Shown: in pieces, positions 46,211 through 57,619 of the stretch
Numbering within the stretch: the first letter of the stretch is position 1
Layout: each line of letters starts with the position of its first letter
NCBI GenBank assembly: GCA_963281155.1
Contig: CAUJLY010000002.1
Span: forward strand, 2,232,001 to 2,296,000
From: Rhabditophanes sp. KR3021
Lineage: Eukaryota > Nematoda > Chromadorea > Rhabditida > Alloionematidae
Length of the DNA stretch: 64,000 nucleotides
Direction of reading: 5' to 3'
Made by a program: the position numbers and the translations under genes
Notes under the pieces: generated by a model
What the model was told of the DNA's origin: nothing
Seen by the model: the letters and a program-made list of their open reading frames with translations, nothing else
Databases searched by the model: none

Positions 46211-49200
46211 TCATATTTTACATAAATGTGCTTCTTGGCACATAATTATCTCCCGCTGAGTTGATGAAACTACATATTCGCTTTCACCATTTGTTTTAAT
46301 ATGGACATCCTCGACGACTCCAATAGTGTTAATGTTATCACCAAAAATAATCCGACATGAATCTTTTTCCTTTGGAAGGACAGGTGAAATAAACTCATTC
46401 TTATATGTCTCAATTGAGTGACTATCTTTAAATTGAACCTTTGCAGATTCATAATCGCATTCAGTAACAACTCCAAGTCTATCAACTTTATGTCCTTGAC
46501 GTCCTTCCTTTGTATCAGCCATCACTTTGACATGGGCTCCACGAAATACCCAACAACCGCTTCTCAACTGACTAGCATATTTATCTGTTTTTTCTTTGGC
46601 ATCATAAGCTTGATTTGCAGCTGGAGTCATTACATCAAACGACATTCTAGGTGTCTTAGGAATTTCATCATAAGGTGTAGCCGTACTAATAAAAGCTCCA
46701 GGTGCTCGTGTATTGAATGATCCTATAGTTAAATCTTCATTGATATTGTATGCATCTAAAGCATAGGCATTTTCCGCTCCGTTTTCAGTTTCAGAGACAA
46801 TTTGGTCATACCCATCATCGAAGTTGGGATTCGGTGTTTGAGAACCGTACATTGGTGTCATTGAGCCTAGCATTGGTGTTTTTGGGCAAATCCCGTAATT
46901 TTCTTCATCAATTAAACCTTCGTCGTCATTTCGAGAAGTGTTGCGACTGTTGTAACTTGAATTGTTCTGACTATTTCTATTGCTTGAGAAAGGAGATCTT
47001 CCACCGATTTTTAAGAAGGCCGTTGAGCCGTCATTTGCAGACAGTCGAGTGATACTTACATTAATGGTTTTGCAACCTGTGTGTAATTCGACTCTGGCTA
47101 CATCTTGAGTAACATCCTTAACACACCCAAGGTAAGTTTTGTAAGGTCCACCTGTAATAGTTACAGCCTTCCCAATAAGTGGATTTCTGCCTGCGCCATC
47201 TCTTTTAAGTTGTGCGCCAACTTTCCCTCTTTGAGTCATTCCTCCTCTTCCATTAGCTTCACCTCTATTGTTTCCAGGTAATAAAGGAACTTTGAAGCTA
47301 TCTTGTTTAGGAATCGAATCAATTGCACTAAGAATACCAGTAGTCAAAGTCTTGATATTCTCAAGATTGGTTCTATTGTTATTGCCACCTTGTGGTAAAG
47401 CAGCTCCATATAACAAGATATCTTTTTGATTGACACAAAAGTATCCGCAATTTTGCTTATGTTTAGATGAAAAGACAAAAATGCTTCTTTTGTAGATGAA
47501 TTTAATTTGAGCAATTACTTTGTCCTCATGCTTTTTCTTCTGGGAGAATGGACCCTCTAAAATAGTTACCTGATCTCCGGCAGTAATTCTATTTCTGCTC
47601 ATGTCGAATAAAGGAGTTCTTTTGTTGTCCAGTTTAGCTACAATTTGAGAGGGATTTTTGGATACTAAGACATTAGATTGGGAAAGGATTTCAAGTGAAT
47701 TTCTCCCGATTCTAACAATAACTCCAACGGTTCTGGGATCAATCAAAACAAAATCTAGATGAGAGAATTTTCCTTGAGAATCTACTCCCACTGAAATTTC
47801 ACTTGACAAAGTACAATCATTTGAAAAAATCTGTAGTTCTTCCTTTGTTAGGTCGGAAACATAAAAGACTTTGTTGTCAGCATATTTGACGACAATGCCA
47901 GTATCACCAGCTTCCCTGCCAGAATCAACCTTGATATGATCACTGACATCAAAGTATTTGACAGTTTGCTCGGGTGGAACTTCAACGTTTTCATTGTTGT
48001 ATTTTCCCAAATTCTTAGGCTTGATCACGATTATTTTTTCTTTTACTTCGATGATTTCTCCTTTGACACCAGTCAATTCACCATCTAGAATTTCTACCTT
48101 TTCTCCAACTTGATACTTCATGTACAAAAGTTCGATTCTTTGTCTTTTGAAGCCATCAGCTGCATTATCAGTGTCAGCAACTTTGAACGTTTCAATCTCA
48201 TCAACACTAGGTTTCACATTAGCTGAATAAACATTATCTGTTGAAAACCATTTGTAACCGAAACCTTTCTTATACTGAATACCTTCAAAAAGATAAAAGT
48301 CTCCCTCTTGAGTAACTTCTCCCCCAATTTTTTGAACTTTTTCTAAATTGATAGGAGCTTTTGGAATACGGGAGAATTTTTTGTGCTGTCTTTCAGCTAA
48401 TTGAGCTGGTGTTAGAGAATCTTTCATGTTTCCACGCATCTTGGTATAGTCGATACGAGGAAGATATCTTAGCAATACTTTTCCATCAGTTGAGTCAGTA
48501 TTGATAACTTCAGCAAGATCTTCTTTATACAACGTTTTCTTGAATCTTACATAAGCACCTGGCTCTAAATCACCAACTTCCTTTCTGATTGCGATTGTTT
48601 CGACAATTTCCCCGTTTGGAACTTTGGACAAGGTATTGTTCATCAAGATTCCTGGAACTCCCTTGATAAAGTGTGTGACTGCAGATTTTAAAAAAGCCTC
48701 GATATAAATATATTGGTTGAGGTTTTCTTTAACCATAATAGAGCAAATACTGGTATTTTCTCCTCTATTTCTTTCACTACAGAACTTCTTAAAAAGAGTA
48801 GCTCCAGTTGTTTTGGCTTCTCCAATGCGAGTTTTGACGATAAAGATCGTTGGATCTTGCTCACTTCTAACAGTATCGGTTTGTTTGCTAAATCCAGAAT
48901 CATCCATACCTTCAGGTCTTTTGACTGATACTTTCTTGTACTTTTCAGTAAAATAAACATTCAGCTCGTCTTCATTCATGTCTTGGTAACTTGACTTCTT
49001 ACGACTTTCATATTGTTCCGTTTTTTTACGGTGGAGTTCTAATTCACGAGACTCGGCATTTCCATTGCAGATATCGTCATCATCCGATGCTTCTTCATTG
49101 CTAGATTCGGAAGTATCACCATCGCTAGATTCGGAAATATCGTCATGAATGAATTGATTGGCCTTTCGTTTAATGTTTATTTCTTCATTGTCTTCACTTT

Positions 49201-49391
49201 CTTCAGAGGAATGTTCATTCTCAATTTTGGCTTTTTTAATAGGGTAATTGCATGAGAATGACCCGTTCTCAGATGTCATGAGTCGCTTGCTCTAAAAATA
49301 CAATAATTATTATCTTATCCAAATATGGGAGTATACTTACGGAGGACTTGATTAGAACACATTCTTCTGATGCATCTGTGGAGTAAGACAT
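46211..49391 (-). CDS. spt-5: transcription elongation factor SPT5 (DSIF large subunit)
   Basis: Two exons, 49391-49341 and 49291-46211 (49-nt intron), giving 1043 aa. The upstream exon MSYSTDASEECVLIKSS joins in frame to SKRLMTSENG, and its ATG follows a TTTTTCAG acceptor by 16 nt, so I chose it over the internal Met at 49279. Acidic N-terminus with Ser/Glu/Asp runs (about 45-95); NGN domain from about 150 (TIFIVKTRIGEAKTTGATLF, LPRIDYTKMRG); several KOW modules (VGEKVEILDGELTGVKGEI, AGDQVTILEGPFSQKKK, IGKAVTITGGPYKTYLG); a short C-terminal repeat region (TPMLGSMTPMYGSQTP, ATPYDEIPKTP); and a final KOW. With SPT4 it forms DSIF, which controls Pol II pausing and elongation. The CTR is shorter than in vertebrates. 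Confidence 0.95.
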
Positions 49392-50987
49392 ATTTATTGA
49401 TAACACTCTGAAAAATAATAAAATTAGGATGTATTGAGAAAATAAATAAACGAAAAGATGATTGAATGCACTTGCATTATCATTATAGTCTTTATATTAA
49501 ATTGTTATCAAATCTTCACTTAGACGGTTAACCCTATTTATTAGTGAAATTAGAAGTTTGCTTAATAATTTATTGAGAATTATGAACAAGAGTTTAGTGA
49601 TTAAATTACGTAGTTCTTGTAAATAACTAAGATGTCTGAATGATTTAATAATGAATTAAGTGTTTCTTATATACAGATATTTGTTTTTTATCTAATCTAA
49701 TTAGATGCAATTAGTTTCCTTAATCCAATTTGTAACAAAAGTACTGTTACACAATTGATGCACTAAAAGTAGGCGGCATTAGCATGCGAAGCATAATTTG
49801 GTGTTATGGTTTGCGACATATAGTTGAGTTAGGCGGCAGAATGTGTGATCTATATCTTCGAAAGTAGATTAGCTTCATAGGTATACGTTAGACCATGACG
49901 TTTATTATCTAAACTTAATATGACAACTTAGCTTGTCCAGCATATTTATTAACACGTTCAACATATTCTCAACATTTATTTTCCAATGATGCTCCACCAT
50001 TGTATGAATAAAGCGCTAGCTGTCAACCATGTTTATGAAAAATGAATACCACATTTTGAATATTTAATTCGATTTTCCAGGGTATGTAAAGAGACGTATT
50101 TTATAGTGAATAAATCTTTCTCTCGTCATAATTAAAAATGATGGTTTTTCTGACAATTTGAAAATAGATCTCATTTGTTGTTTTTCGAGTTCAATTAAAA
50201 TTTTAACACTGAAACTATGCCAATTCGACTCAGCTGAGTTAGATATTAAAACTCGCAGAAGCTATCCAAATTTAAGAAGCATGAAATGTTATTTTAGAGA
50301 ATCTTTTTAGAAAAACTCTCTGGCAATAGAACCAAATTTTTTATTGTGTTTAAAAAACTAGAAGTGCTTTCTTTAAATTGTGTGGAAAAACACAATTAAT
50401 ATTTCCCCAACTTACAACAAATATCTCCATCGTGTTCAACCAACAGAAATTATAATAACCAATATGCGGAACCATTTGAATTTCAAACAAAAAGATTGAC
50501 TCCATAATATATAAATATTATGCAATTAAAAAGTGAACTCAAAAATTCACAAAACTACAGAGAGTGTCGTTACAGTAATTCAGAAATGCTTTTAAGATAT
50601 GCATACATAAAGCCTTTTGCAGATTATATTTATTTTGCAGACACAAAGGATTTGATCTTAATCTAACATTTTATATGCAAGGTTGTTTTTTGATTCAAAC
50701 CTAGAATTTATGGATAGATAGAATAACTTTCAAGATTTTACTGTTTTAATAACTCTAATAAACTTATTTAAAAATAGTTGATCAATATTGTTAATGTCTT
50801 TTCCTCTTTTATTATTATTGTTATATTTATTTAACCTTGCATCGCTACTTTTATTTGCAAACATTCTACAATTAAAATTAGAACACTGATAATGAGTGTG
50901 TTTTATTTGTTAGGTTAAATGCTTATTCAACTAAATATTTATTCAAAATAATATATCATAATTATAATTAAAATGTTATGTTAGTGT
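49392..50987. other. intergenic, AT-rich
   Basis: Between the SPT5 start and the 3' end of the p140Cap-like gene, both on the minus strand. No coding frame, RNA gene or repeat is supported. Confidence 0.55.
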
Positions 50988-53900
50988 TTATTGAACAAGT
51001 TGCTGCAACTTTTCAAATTGTCGATCTAATTCGTTTTGTTTCTTTTTTAAGTCATCATTGTTTGTAGAATAATTATTTGAGGTATTTTCGGAACGATGTT
51101 TTGGAATATAAGTTGATCCTTTGCCATTTATTTGTACTTTTATTCTGCTTGGTTCATCATCCATCTCAGTTGAACTTAACTCATCCAGAATTGAATCAAG
51201 GACATGCACATTATTTCTGCTTGGGAAAGTTTTAGTTTCTGGGGGCTGATAATTTGTCGGTGCAGGAGGTACGGGTGGAGCTAAGACAGTTATTGGTTCT
51301 GCCATTATTGTAATTTCATCGCCCTTTTCTGAATCAGCGGAATATTCTCTGTCTGATCTGTTAACTAAGATGGGTTTGGGCATGGGTGGTTTAGATGCGT
51401 TGAAAACACCACTGACTCCGGTACCGTTTCCTTGTTGCAACTTGCTTGTGTAGGCTGCAATAGTAGGATCTTGAACCATCGCTAGCTTTTTCATGGTAAC
51501 CATCATATTAGCTAATGTTTTGCATCGCTTCAAGCAATTATCAATGTGTTGATGTTCTTCTTTGATGAATGTTTCATCTCGTATAACTTTTTCCATATTT
51601 TTTTTTATCTCAGACTCAATTTTATTATACAAAACTGGATAATCAGTTTTCAGCTTGGCTGCTGTCCGCCCGATATTAGTTAAATTATTTGTTAATCCTT
51701 CAACTTCAATCATCTTCAACTTTCTATTACCGTCAACGACTGTTTTCCTTAAGTTTTCAACATTCCTTTCAAACGAGGACAAATTGTTTTGTAACATTGC
51801 CATCTGACCAATGTGATCTTGTCTCAAATTGTCTGTACTATCGTCTTCATGTTTAGTGTACACTTCAGTATGAGGTTCATGTTTATTGCAATTCTTCATA
51901 TAGTTTGATATTAAAACATGTATTCTTTCAGACACATCCCTGTAACGATTGTGTTGTCAATAGCGTAAAAATATATTTCAATTTTGCATTTTAAATTTTA
52001 ACGAATGATGCTTTGCACCAATTTCACCAGATAAGATAATATCACTTCAAAATTTGTTTATAGCATATCTTAAAGATGATTTGTCATTGCATTCTTATTT
52101 TAACGAGTGTATGCGTGTTATTATTATTTATATTGTCCTCTATATTTATCCTAGTATTTCAGATTAATAAGATCAACCTCACTGGGTCTATTTCACTAAA
52201 ATAATGATACGAAATAACGCACAGATGAGCCGAAACGAAGAAATATGATCAATTTACTATTTAGCATCTTGTTAAAGCGTTTATGGTCGAAGTTCCAAAG
52301 TCAAGTAATGGTAAAGGCAAAGGGAATGTTTATGGATTTTATGATCATAAGGATGAATTATTCTACGACTGAGTGTGAGCTAAGAATGAAAAAAGGGAAT
52401 TGGCAAGAATTGATGCTGGGCAAATGTACTATGAATCAGATTTAGCACTTGCAATTCAAAATGTGTTATCGCTTATAGACTTGGACTCACAAATCAAGAT
52501 ATGGAAACTGAAAGTTGCTGTTTTTGCAACCACTCGTGAACCAGATAAGTCTGTATTTAATTCACGAAAGAGATTCCCGCGTAATCATGGTGATTGTAAA
52601 TATAAGTTTGCGTCTGAAAAGGCTTTAAAAGAACATCAAACTAAAGACCACCCAAAAGAAAACTACTGCTGCAACTTGTGTAATATTGTTGTTGCTGATG
52701 AAGGTAATTTGTCAAGTCATTCTCAAGTAAGAGATCGTGAGGAATTGTTTAAAAAAGGGAGATATTTAATGAAGCATTTATTGTTGAGGAAAGTTTACTC
52801 AACATTTGGCCAGAGATCAACGACCCAGTTTCCCAAAAGATTGCTTTCGTTTACCTCTTCCTTGATGGCAGAATTAACCCAAGACTTTGGCAAATGTCAT
52901 AAGAGCTGCTTACTATGTTGGCGAGTCAAAAGATATCGAGAGAATGTCCGTTCATCTTTCAAAGTACAGCTCTCATGTGGATGAACAATCTGTGCTCACA
53001 AGAATACAACAAAGGATGAAGGAAATGAAGGAGATCAAGAAAGACAATGAATCTTACTTTGAGACAATTATGCTAAGAAAGGGTGTTTCTTCTACGGAAT
53101 CGGCTGACAACCTAGAGTACATTCTTACCGAGTATTTTGGTGTCCAAATCAAAAGTATGGATCATGACAAATGCTTTTTTGAGGAAGTATACAAGTTTTC
53201 ACCTGATAGTTCTCAACTAATTGGTCAACTTCTCATTGAAAAGATGTTTGCCGTTGAAGAGGACATTCCTTCTGGCTTTTAATATATTTTTCCATTTTAT
53301 CAATAAAGTTTTTAGGTACCTCATACTATCACTATTCGTTGTTTTTAAATCTTGAGCTTGTTTTTTTAGATGTTTCATATCTACATTGTATGTTTGTATT
53401 TGCTTTCTTATTTTCTTAAGATCACCAACTAAGTTTTCATTTACTCCAACTGAACTACAGACACTTCCATTACAATTGTCGAAGTTACGCTGATCAATAC
53501 TTCCTGTAGTTGATAACATGTCGATGTTGTCATTATTGAATTCGAGGATCTGTCTTCTCAAATCAGCCATATCTTTTTGACCGCCACCTTCGACGTTTTT
53601 AGAAACCAAGGCTTGATGAACTAAACTACTCAATCCATGTAGTTGTTTTTCCATAGATTCCATTCTAAATCTAGCTTCTCTGTCAACAACGGGTGTAGCA
53701 GTAGCAGATCTTGGAACTTGTTGACTACCACCCACGATACTAGACGAATCGCTAAAGTAAGGGTCATAGTAAGGATCAAATTTAGACCCAGAATCTCTCC
53801 TGTTAGTAGGAGTATTGTTTCCAGCACTGTACATTCGACCATCTGTTCCAGGAACCGCCGACGCTGGTCTGATTTGAGTGTTTATTTGTTTAGGAAAACC

Positions 53901-55922
53901 AGTTCTTGTAAAACCGGGATAGTCATCAACTTCTCCCTCTGACATATAATCGACGGCTGGAGCACGATCAGTAAATCTTATTGGTGGTGGAGATTGGTAT
54001 CCAGAAATTTGTTCCCTAATCTTAATAATGCAACGATCTTTTATTTCCCTAAATACGATTTAACAAAAACATGATGTTTGTAATTTACCTTATGTCGTCT
54101 AATTCATAAAATATCTGGCTTTTGTCACCACCTTCTTGAATATAAAACTGAAAAGTTGATTTAGTTGTGTTTAAGAAAGTGTATTAATTGATTAAATTTG
54201 TAGTTGATTCAATGTAAACTCACTTTAACATATGGTAAATTTAAATATTGACTAGACAGATGATTAAACGCCCTCAGAAACATATACTTTAACTGATCCA
54301 TTGATGACAATTTGTGTGGTAGTAAAGTTCTCTTGGTTTCATCGTTAAACTGCAAAAATATGACACCACTCATACTAAGACCTGAATAAATTCCCTGATT
54401 CGGTGCATTAGATCTAGGATACAATGGTGGTAAAGGTTTATTTGTAGGCATTAATCTCTGATGATGATCTCCATTTAATTGGTCATCACTTTCACTGACA
54501 TTTCCTTCATCCGAACGAAGTTGTTGAAGTAATTTGTTGGCTCGATGCTGTGGAGTAGATGGAACTGAAACTGGTACATTTCTGTTGCCTGTAAAGTTTC
54601 TTGGTAAACTTCCAATATGTGTGTAGCTTTGTTTTTCCGGTTCATTTTTTTCTATTTGAACATTCGTGTAGTCCCAATGACTATTGTTTACATTTGAGTA
54701 GTTTGATGGGACGACATTAACATTGGGTCCATTAATATTGTTGGGTGGTATTGGTTCTTTGCCTAAACATTCAAAATAAACATAAATTGGGATACGGATT
54801 TAATAAATTCATTTACGTGCAAGCATTCGTGTTGTTGGTTAGTTTATTAACTTTAAGTTATTTTAAGGGAAGAGGATATTATAAAAAGAAACAAAGTAAC
54901 AACCTTCATTAAACCTGACTGATCTAGTATTATTGTTAGAATTGATACCTTTTGGTCTGTCATCAATAAGAGCAGCTTCTTCAAAAATCTTATCATTACT
55001 ATGCGATTCAGTAGTCTTTTTGGCTCTGAATCTAGGAACACGAAAATTGAAAATATGTACCATAATTATGTGTAATTAATTAAATAGTGGGTGAATACAT
55101 AAATTATTTAAATTTAGCTAGATAGTTATAATAAAATTATTATACAAACTTGAGTATATTATTTGAATATAAAATGGAATGTGTAAGTAGCTGATTTTAT
55201 GCAGATATTTAATGGCACTGCCGTCTTATCAACATTAAAGAAGGGCTAGCATTTTGTATTATAATATATATCTTATTTTAATGATAACCAAATGTTACAA
55301 CGTAATAAGAGTGCAATTATCAGTTTAAAAAGTGGGTAATGGTTAATGGGTAATAGACGATGATCAATAATGAATAAGGCATAATAAAGCAAATATACGT
55401 AAATCTATTTGACTTACCATTGTTAATTAGACCACCGATCCAATTCTCAAGCCGCCTCATTCCGGGAGCCTGTGCTACCTTAGGAGAACTGGGCAACGAA
55501 AAAGAGGCACGTTTTTTCTTGTCGTGTCTATCGAACTCACTTTGCTTATATACCTTCCGAGGCAAAGTTCCTGTTCTTGAAATGTGTTGGTGAACTTCGG
55601 AATTATTTCCATTTAATAAAATTGGGGTCGGTTGGTTGAAATGATTTCTTGGAATTGAAAAGGAGTGGTGTATGTCTCTAGGATTGGGAAGTGGTGAATT
55701 AGAAGCATACTTCATAGAATTTGTCGATCTCATAGAACCATAATTAGGATCATTATTGATATTATGACTACTAATATTGTGAGTATTAGTATTATTATTA
55801 ATATTGTGACTATTAATATTTGCTTTTGGAGTAGATGTTATATTTGAATTAATATTAGCAGTTGGATTGCCCTTTTTAGTCTTATGTTTGTCGTCAAATT
55901 TTTTGGAAAAATATGAGAACAT
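50988..55922 (-). CDS. p140Cap/SKT-like protein with AIP3 domain
   Basis: Exons on the minus strand: 55922-55418 (first), 55031-54904 (or from its own ATG at 55063), 54762-54224, 54147-54089, 54048-53320 and 51939-50988. From ATG 55063 the frame is continuous for 812 aa. The first exon codes an Asn/Ser/His-rich region ending RRLENWIGGLINN. The AIP3-type core spans exons 3-5: VIFLQFNDETKRTLLPHKLS, YMFLRAFNHL, YIQEGGDKSQIFYELDDIRE, IKDRCIIKIR. It matches vertebrate SRCIN1/KIAA1217, adaptor proteins of actin and synaptic signalling. A coiled-coil C-terminal half (FERNVENLRKTVVDGNRKLK) and Pro-rich stretches (APPVPPAPTNYQPP) follow. The junction of the first two exons is off by one nucleotide; alternative first exons or a missed microexon could explain it. 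The last intron contains element A9. Confidence 0.78.
52200..53282 (+). mobile_element. antisense intronic zinc-finger element A9
   Basis: Lies in the last intron (1380 nt) of the p140Cap-like gene, antisense. Three overlapping open frames cover most of the family protein: a tandem zinc-finger region (GDCKYKFASEKALKEHQTKD, then YCCNLCNIVVADEGNLSSH), RAAYYVGESKDIERMSVHLS, DNLEYILTEYFGVQIKSMDH and a terminal stop at 53282, 37 nt from the host donor. It is one of the better preserved copies; about two frame breaks remain. Confidence 0.6.
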
Positions 55923-56659
55923 TTTTGTTGTGTTTAATAATAATAATATACAATATAATAGAACGAACAGAGTCGACAAAAATAATATTGTCGAAAAGTT
56001 TTTCCGAAAGAACGATACAGAGAAAGTTAAGCCGACTACATGTAGACATATATTCGATCACTACCTTGCGCACACAAAACTCGTGTATCTTCTTGATGAT
56101 CTCTGTGTCTTCTTCTTTTCTTTATCACTGGAAAGCTAAAATTAGCAAATAAATGCGCATATTGAATATATAAATGAGTATATATTTATGTATATTATTT
56201 TTATTTTCGAAAGTATGATGAGGTAAGAACAGAGAGAGTTCTTAATACGACGTAGGTAAAAAGTTCAAGAGAAGAAGATTGTATATAATTAAGAAAACTT
56301 GTTTTACGCAGTTTGCACGCCAAATACCATTAGGTATTGGTATTTCTAATCTGAACGCAGTCTTTTGTGTACAGCTTTTTAACAGGTCCCTGAGATATTA
56401 AGTGCTTCTAATTCAATCTTAAATGATCATTTATTGTAATAATAAATATGTGTGCAATTTATTTAATTTATGTGCAATTTAATTTGTTTTGTAATTATTG
56501 TAATTGATATGTCATGAAAAATGTCTTGAAATGTATTCTTTAAAATGTCTTGAAATGTTTTTTTGGAATGTTTTGAAATGTTTTTTTGAAATGTCTTGAA
56601 ATGTTTTTTTGAAATGTCTTGAAATGTTTTTTTGAAATGTTTTAAAATCTATTTTTAAC
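55923..56659. other. intergenic with tandem repeat
   Basis: Divergent region between the p140Cap-like (-) and protease (+) genes. No gene seen; a minisatellite at 56515-56650 abuts the protease ATG. Confidence 0.55.
56515..56650. repeat. minisatellite, about 24-bp unit
   Basis: Five or so imperfect copies of TTGAAATGTCTTGAAATGTT plus a T run, directly upstream of the trypsin-like ORF. Its last copies end about 10 nt before the ATG. Confidence 0.8.
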
Positions 56660-57571
56660 ATGTGTTGTTTCATATTCGCGATTTTTATTTTTTTACCAAA
56701 CATAATTTTATGTTCTAAATGTTTTTCGTATAATGCGTTTATCGTATTAAATGCTCAAAATATCGAAGAAGACCCAGAGAGTGAATTTAATCGTTGCAGT
56801 GGGAACTTTCTAGCATCAAATGTAGTACTGACAGCTGCTCATTGCTTTTATGAATCAGGAAGTAAAAATACTATGGTTTACTTTGGCATGGATATTAATT
56901 TAAAAAGTTCTACGTATTCTTCATTGCAAACCCTTAACCTAACATTCAAGTCAAAAGTGAAGGAAGTTAGATTATTTGCGAAAGAGTCTGAAAATTATGT
57001 TGAGAAGTTTGATGATTTGGCTCTAGTTATCTTAGAAAATCATGCCGATTTATGCGGAATAAATAAATTTTACTTTCCAGCCGTATTACCTTTTGAAATT
57101 TTGAGTGGGCTTAATTATATTTATGACGACGAATGGAAAAATAGCAGAGAAAACATTTTAGTCGGTCATGGCAAGACTGAAAAAGATTATTTTCCCGATG
57201 AACAATTATTAGCTGTTTTTGAAAGAAAAATTGATATTGAATTTGAGGAGCAAAATCCCTTAGATTATCACGGAAGATATAGAGCATTAAATAATGTATC
57301 TTCTGGTTATTCCGGAGATTCGGGTGGTGGTTTGATTTACCCATCTCAGGGCATTCCATATCTTCTGGGTGTATTAAATTCCGGTGATGGACGTTCTACG
57401 TTTAGTGGAATAGAAAATGAATCTAATTTTTTTTGCATGGTCCAATCACCTTTAGTAAAACAATGGTTAATGGAAAATTTAAATGGCTTAATTAATAAAG
57501 ATTATAAAAAAATTTGCGCCGAAGGATTTAGAATATTTGAAAAATGTATTAATTACAATGTAAGAAGATAA
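56660..57571 (+). CDS. trypsin-like (S1) serine protease, intronless
   Basis: A single frame of 303 aa. Hydrophobic signal peptide about 1-19. Catalytic triad: His in LTAAHC (61), Asp in KFDDLALV (119), Ser in GYSGDSGGG (221). Six residues before the Ser, where trypsin has Asp189, there is Ser, suggesting a non-tryptic pocket; the Cys normally at position 191 is Tyr, so that disulfide is lost. No activation-cleavage motif such as IVGG is evident near the N-terminus. Probably a secreted protease. It has no intron and lies just after a minisatellite. It converges with the ShK gene, whose stop is 49 nt past this gene's stop. Fold call is strong; substrate unknown. Confidence 0.85.
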   Translation: MCCFIFAIFIFLPNIILCSKCFSYNAFIVLNAQNIEEDPESEFNRCSGNFLASNVVLTAAHCFYESGSKNTMVYFGMDINLKSSTYSSLQTLNLTFKSKVKEVRLFAKESENYVEKFDDLALVILENHADLCGINKFYFPAVLPFEILSGLNYIYDDEWKNSRENILVGHGKTEKDYFPDEQLLAVFERKIDIEFEEQNPLDYHGRYRALNNVSSGYSGDSGGGLIYPSQGIPYLLGVLNSGDGRSTFSGIENESNFFCMVQSPLVKQWLMENLNGLINKDYKKICAEGFRIFEKCINYNVRR

Positions 57572-57619
57572 CAGTTTTAATTGATTGAATAAATGTTTAA
57601 ATGATTTAGATAAAAAATA

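Noticed and set aside
46418..48956. Several ORFs within SPT5 in other frames
   Set aside because: Shadows of the long SPT5 frame.
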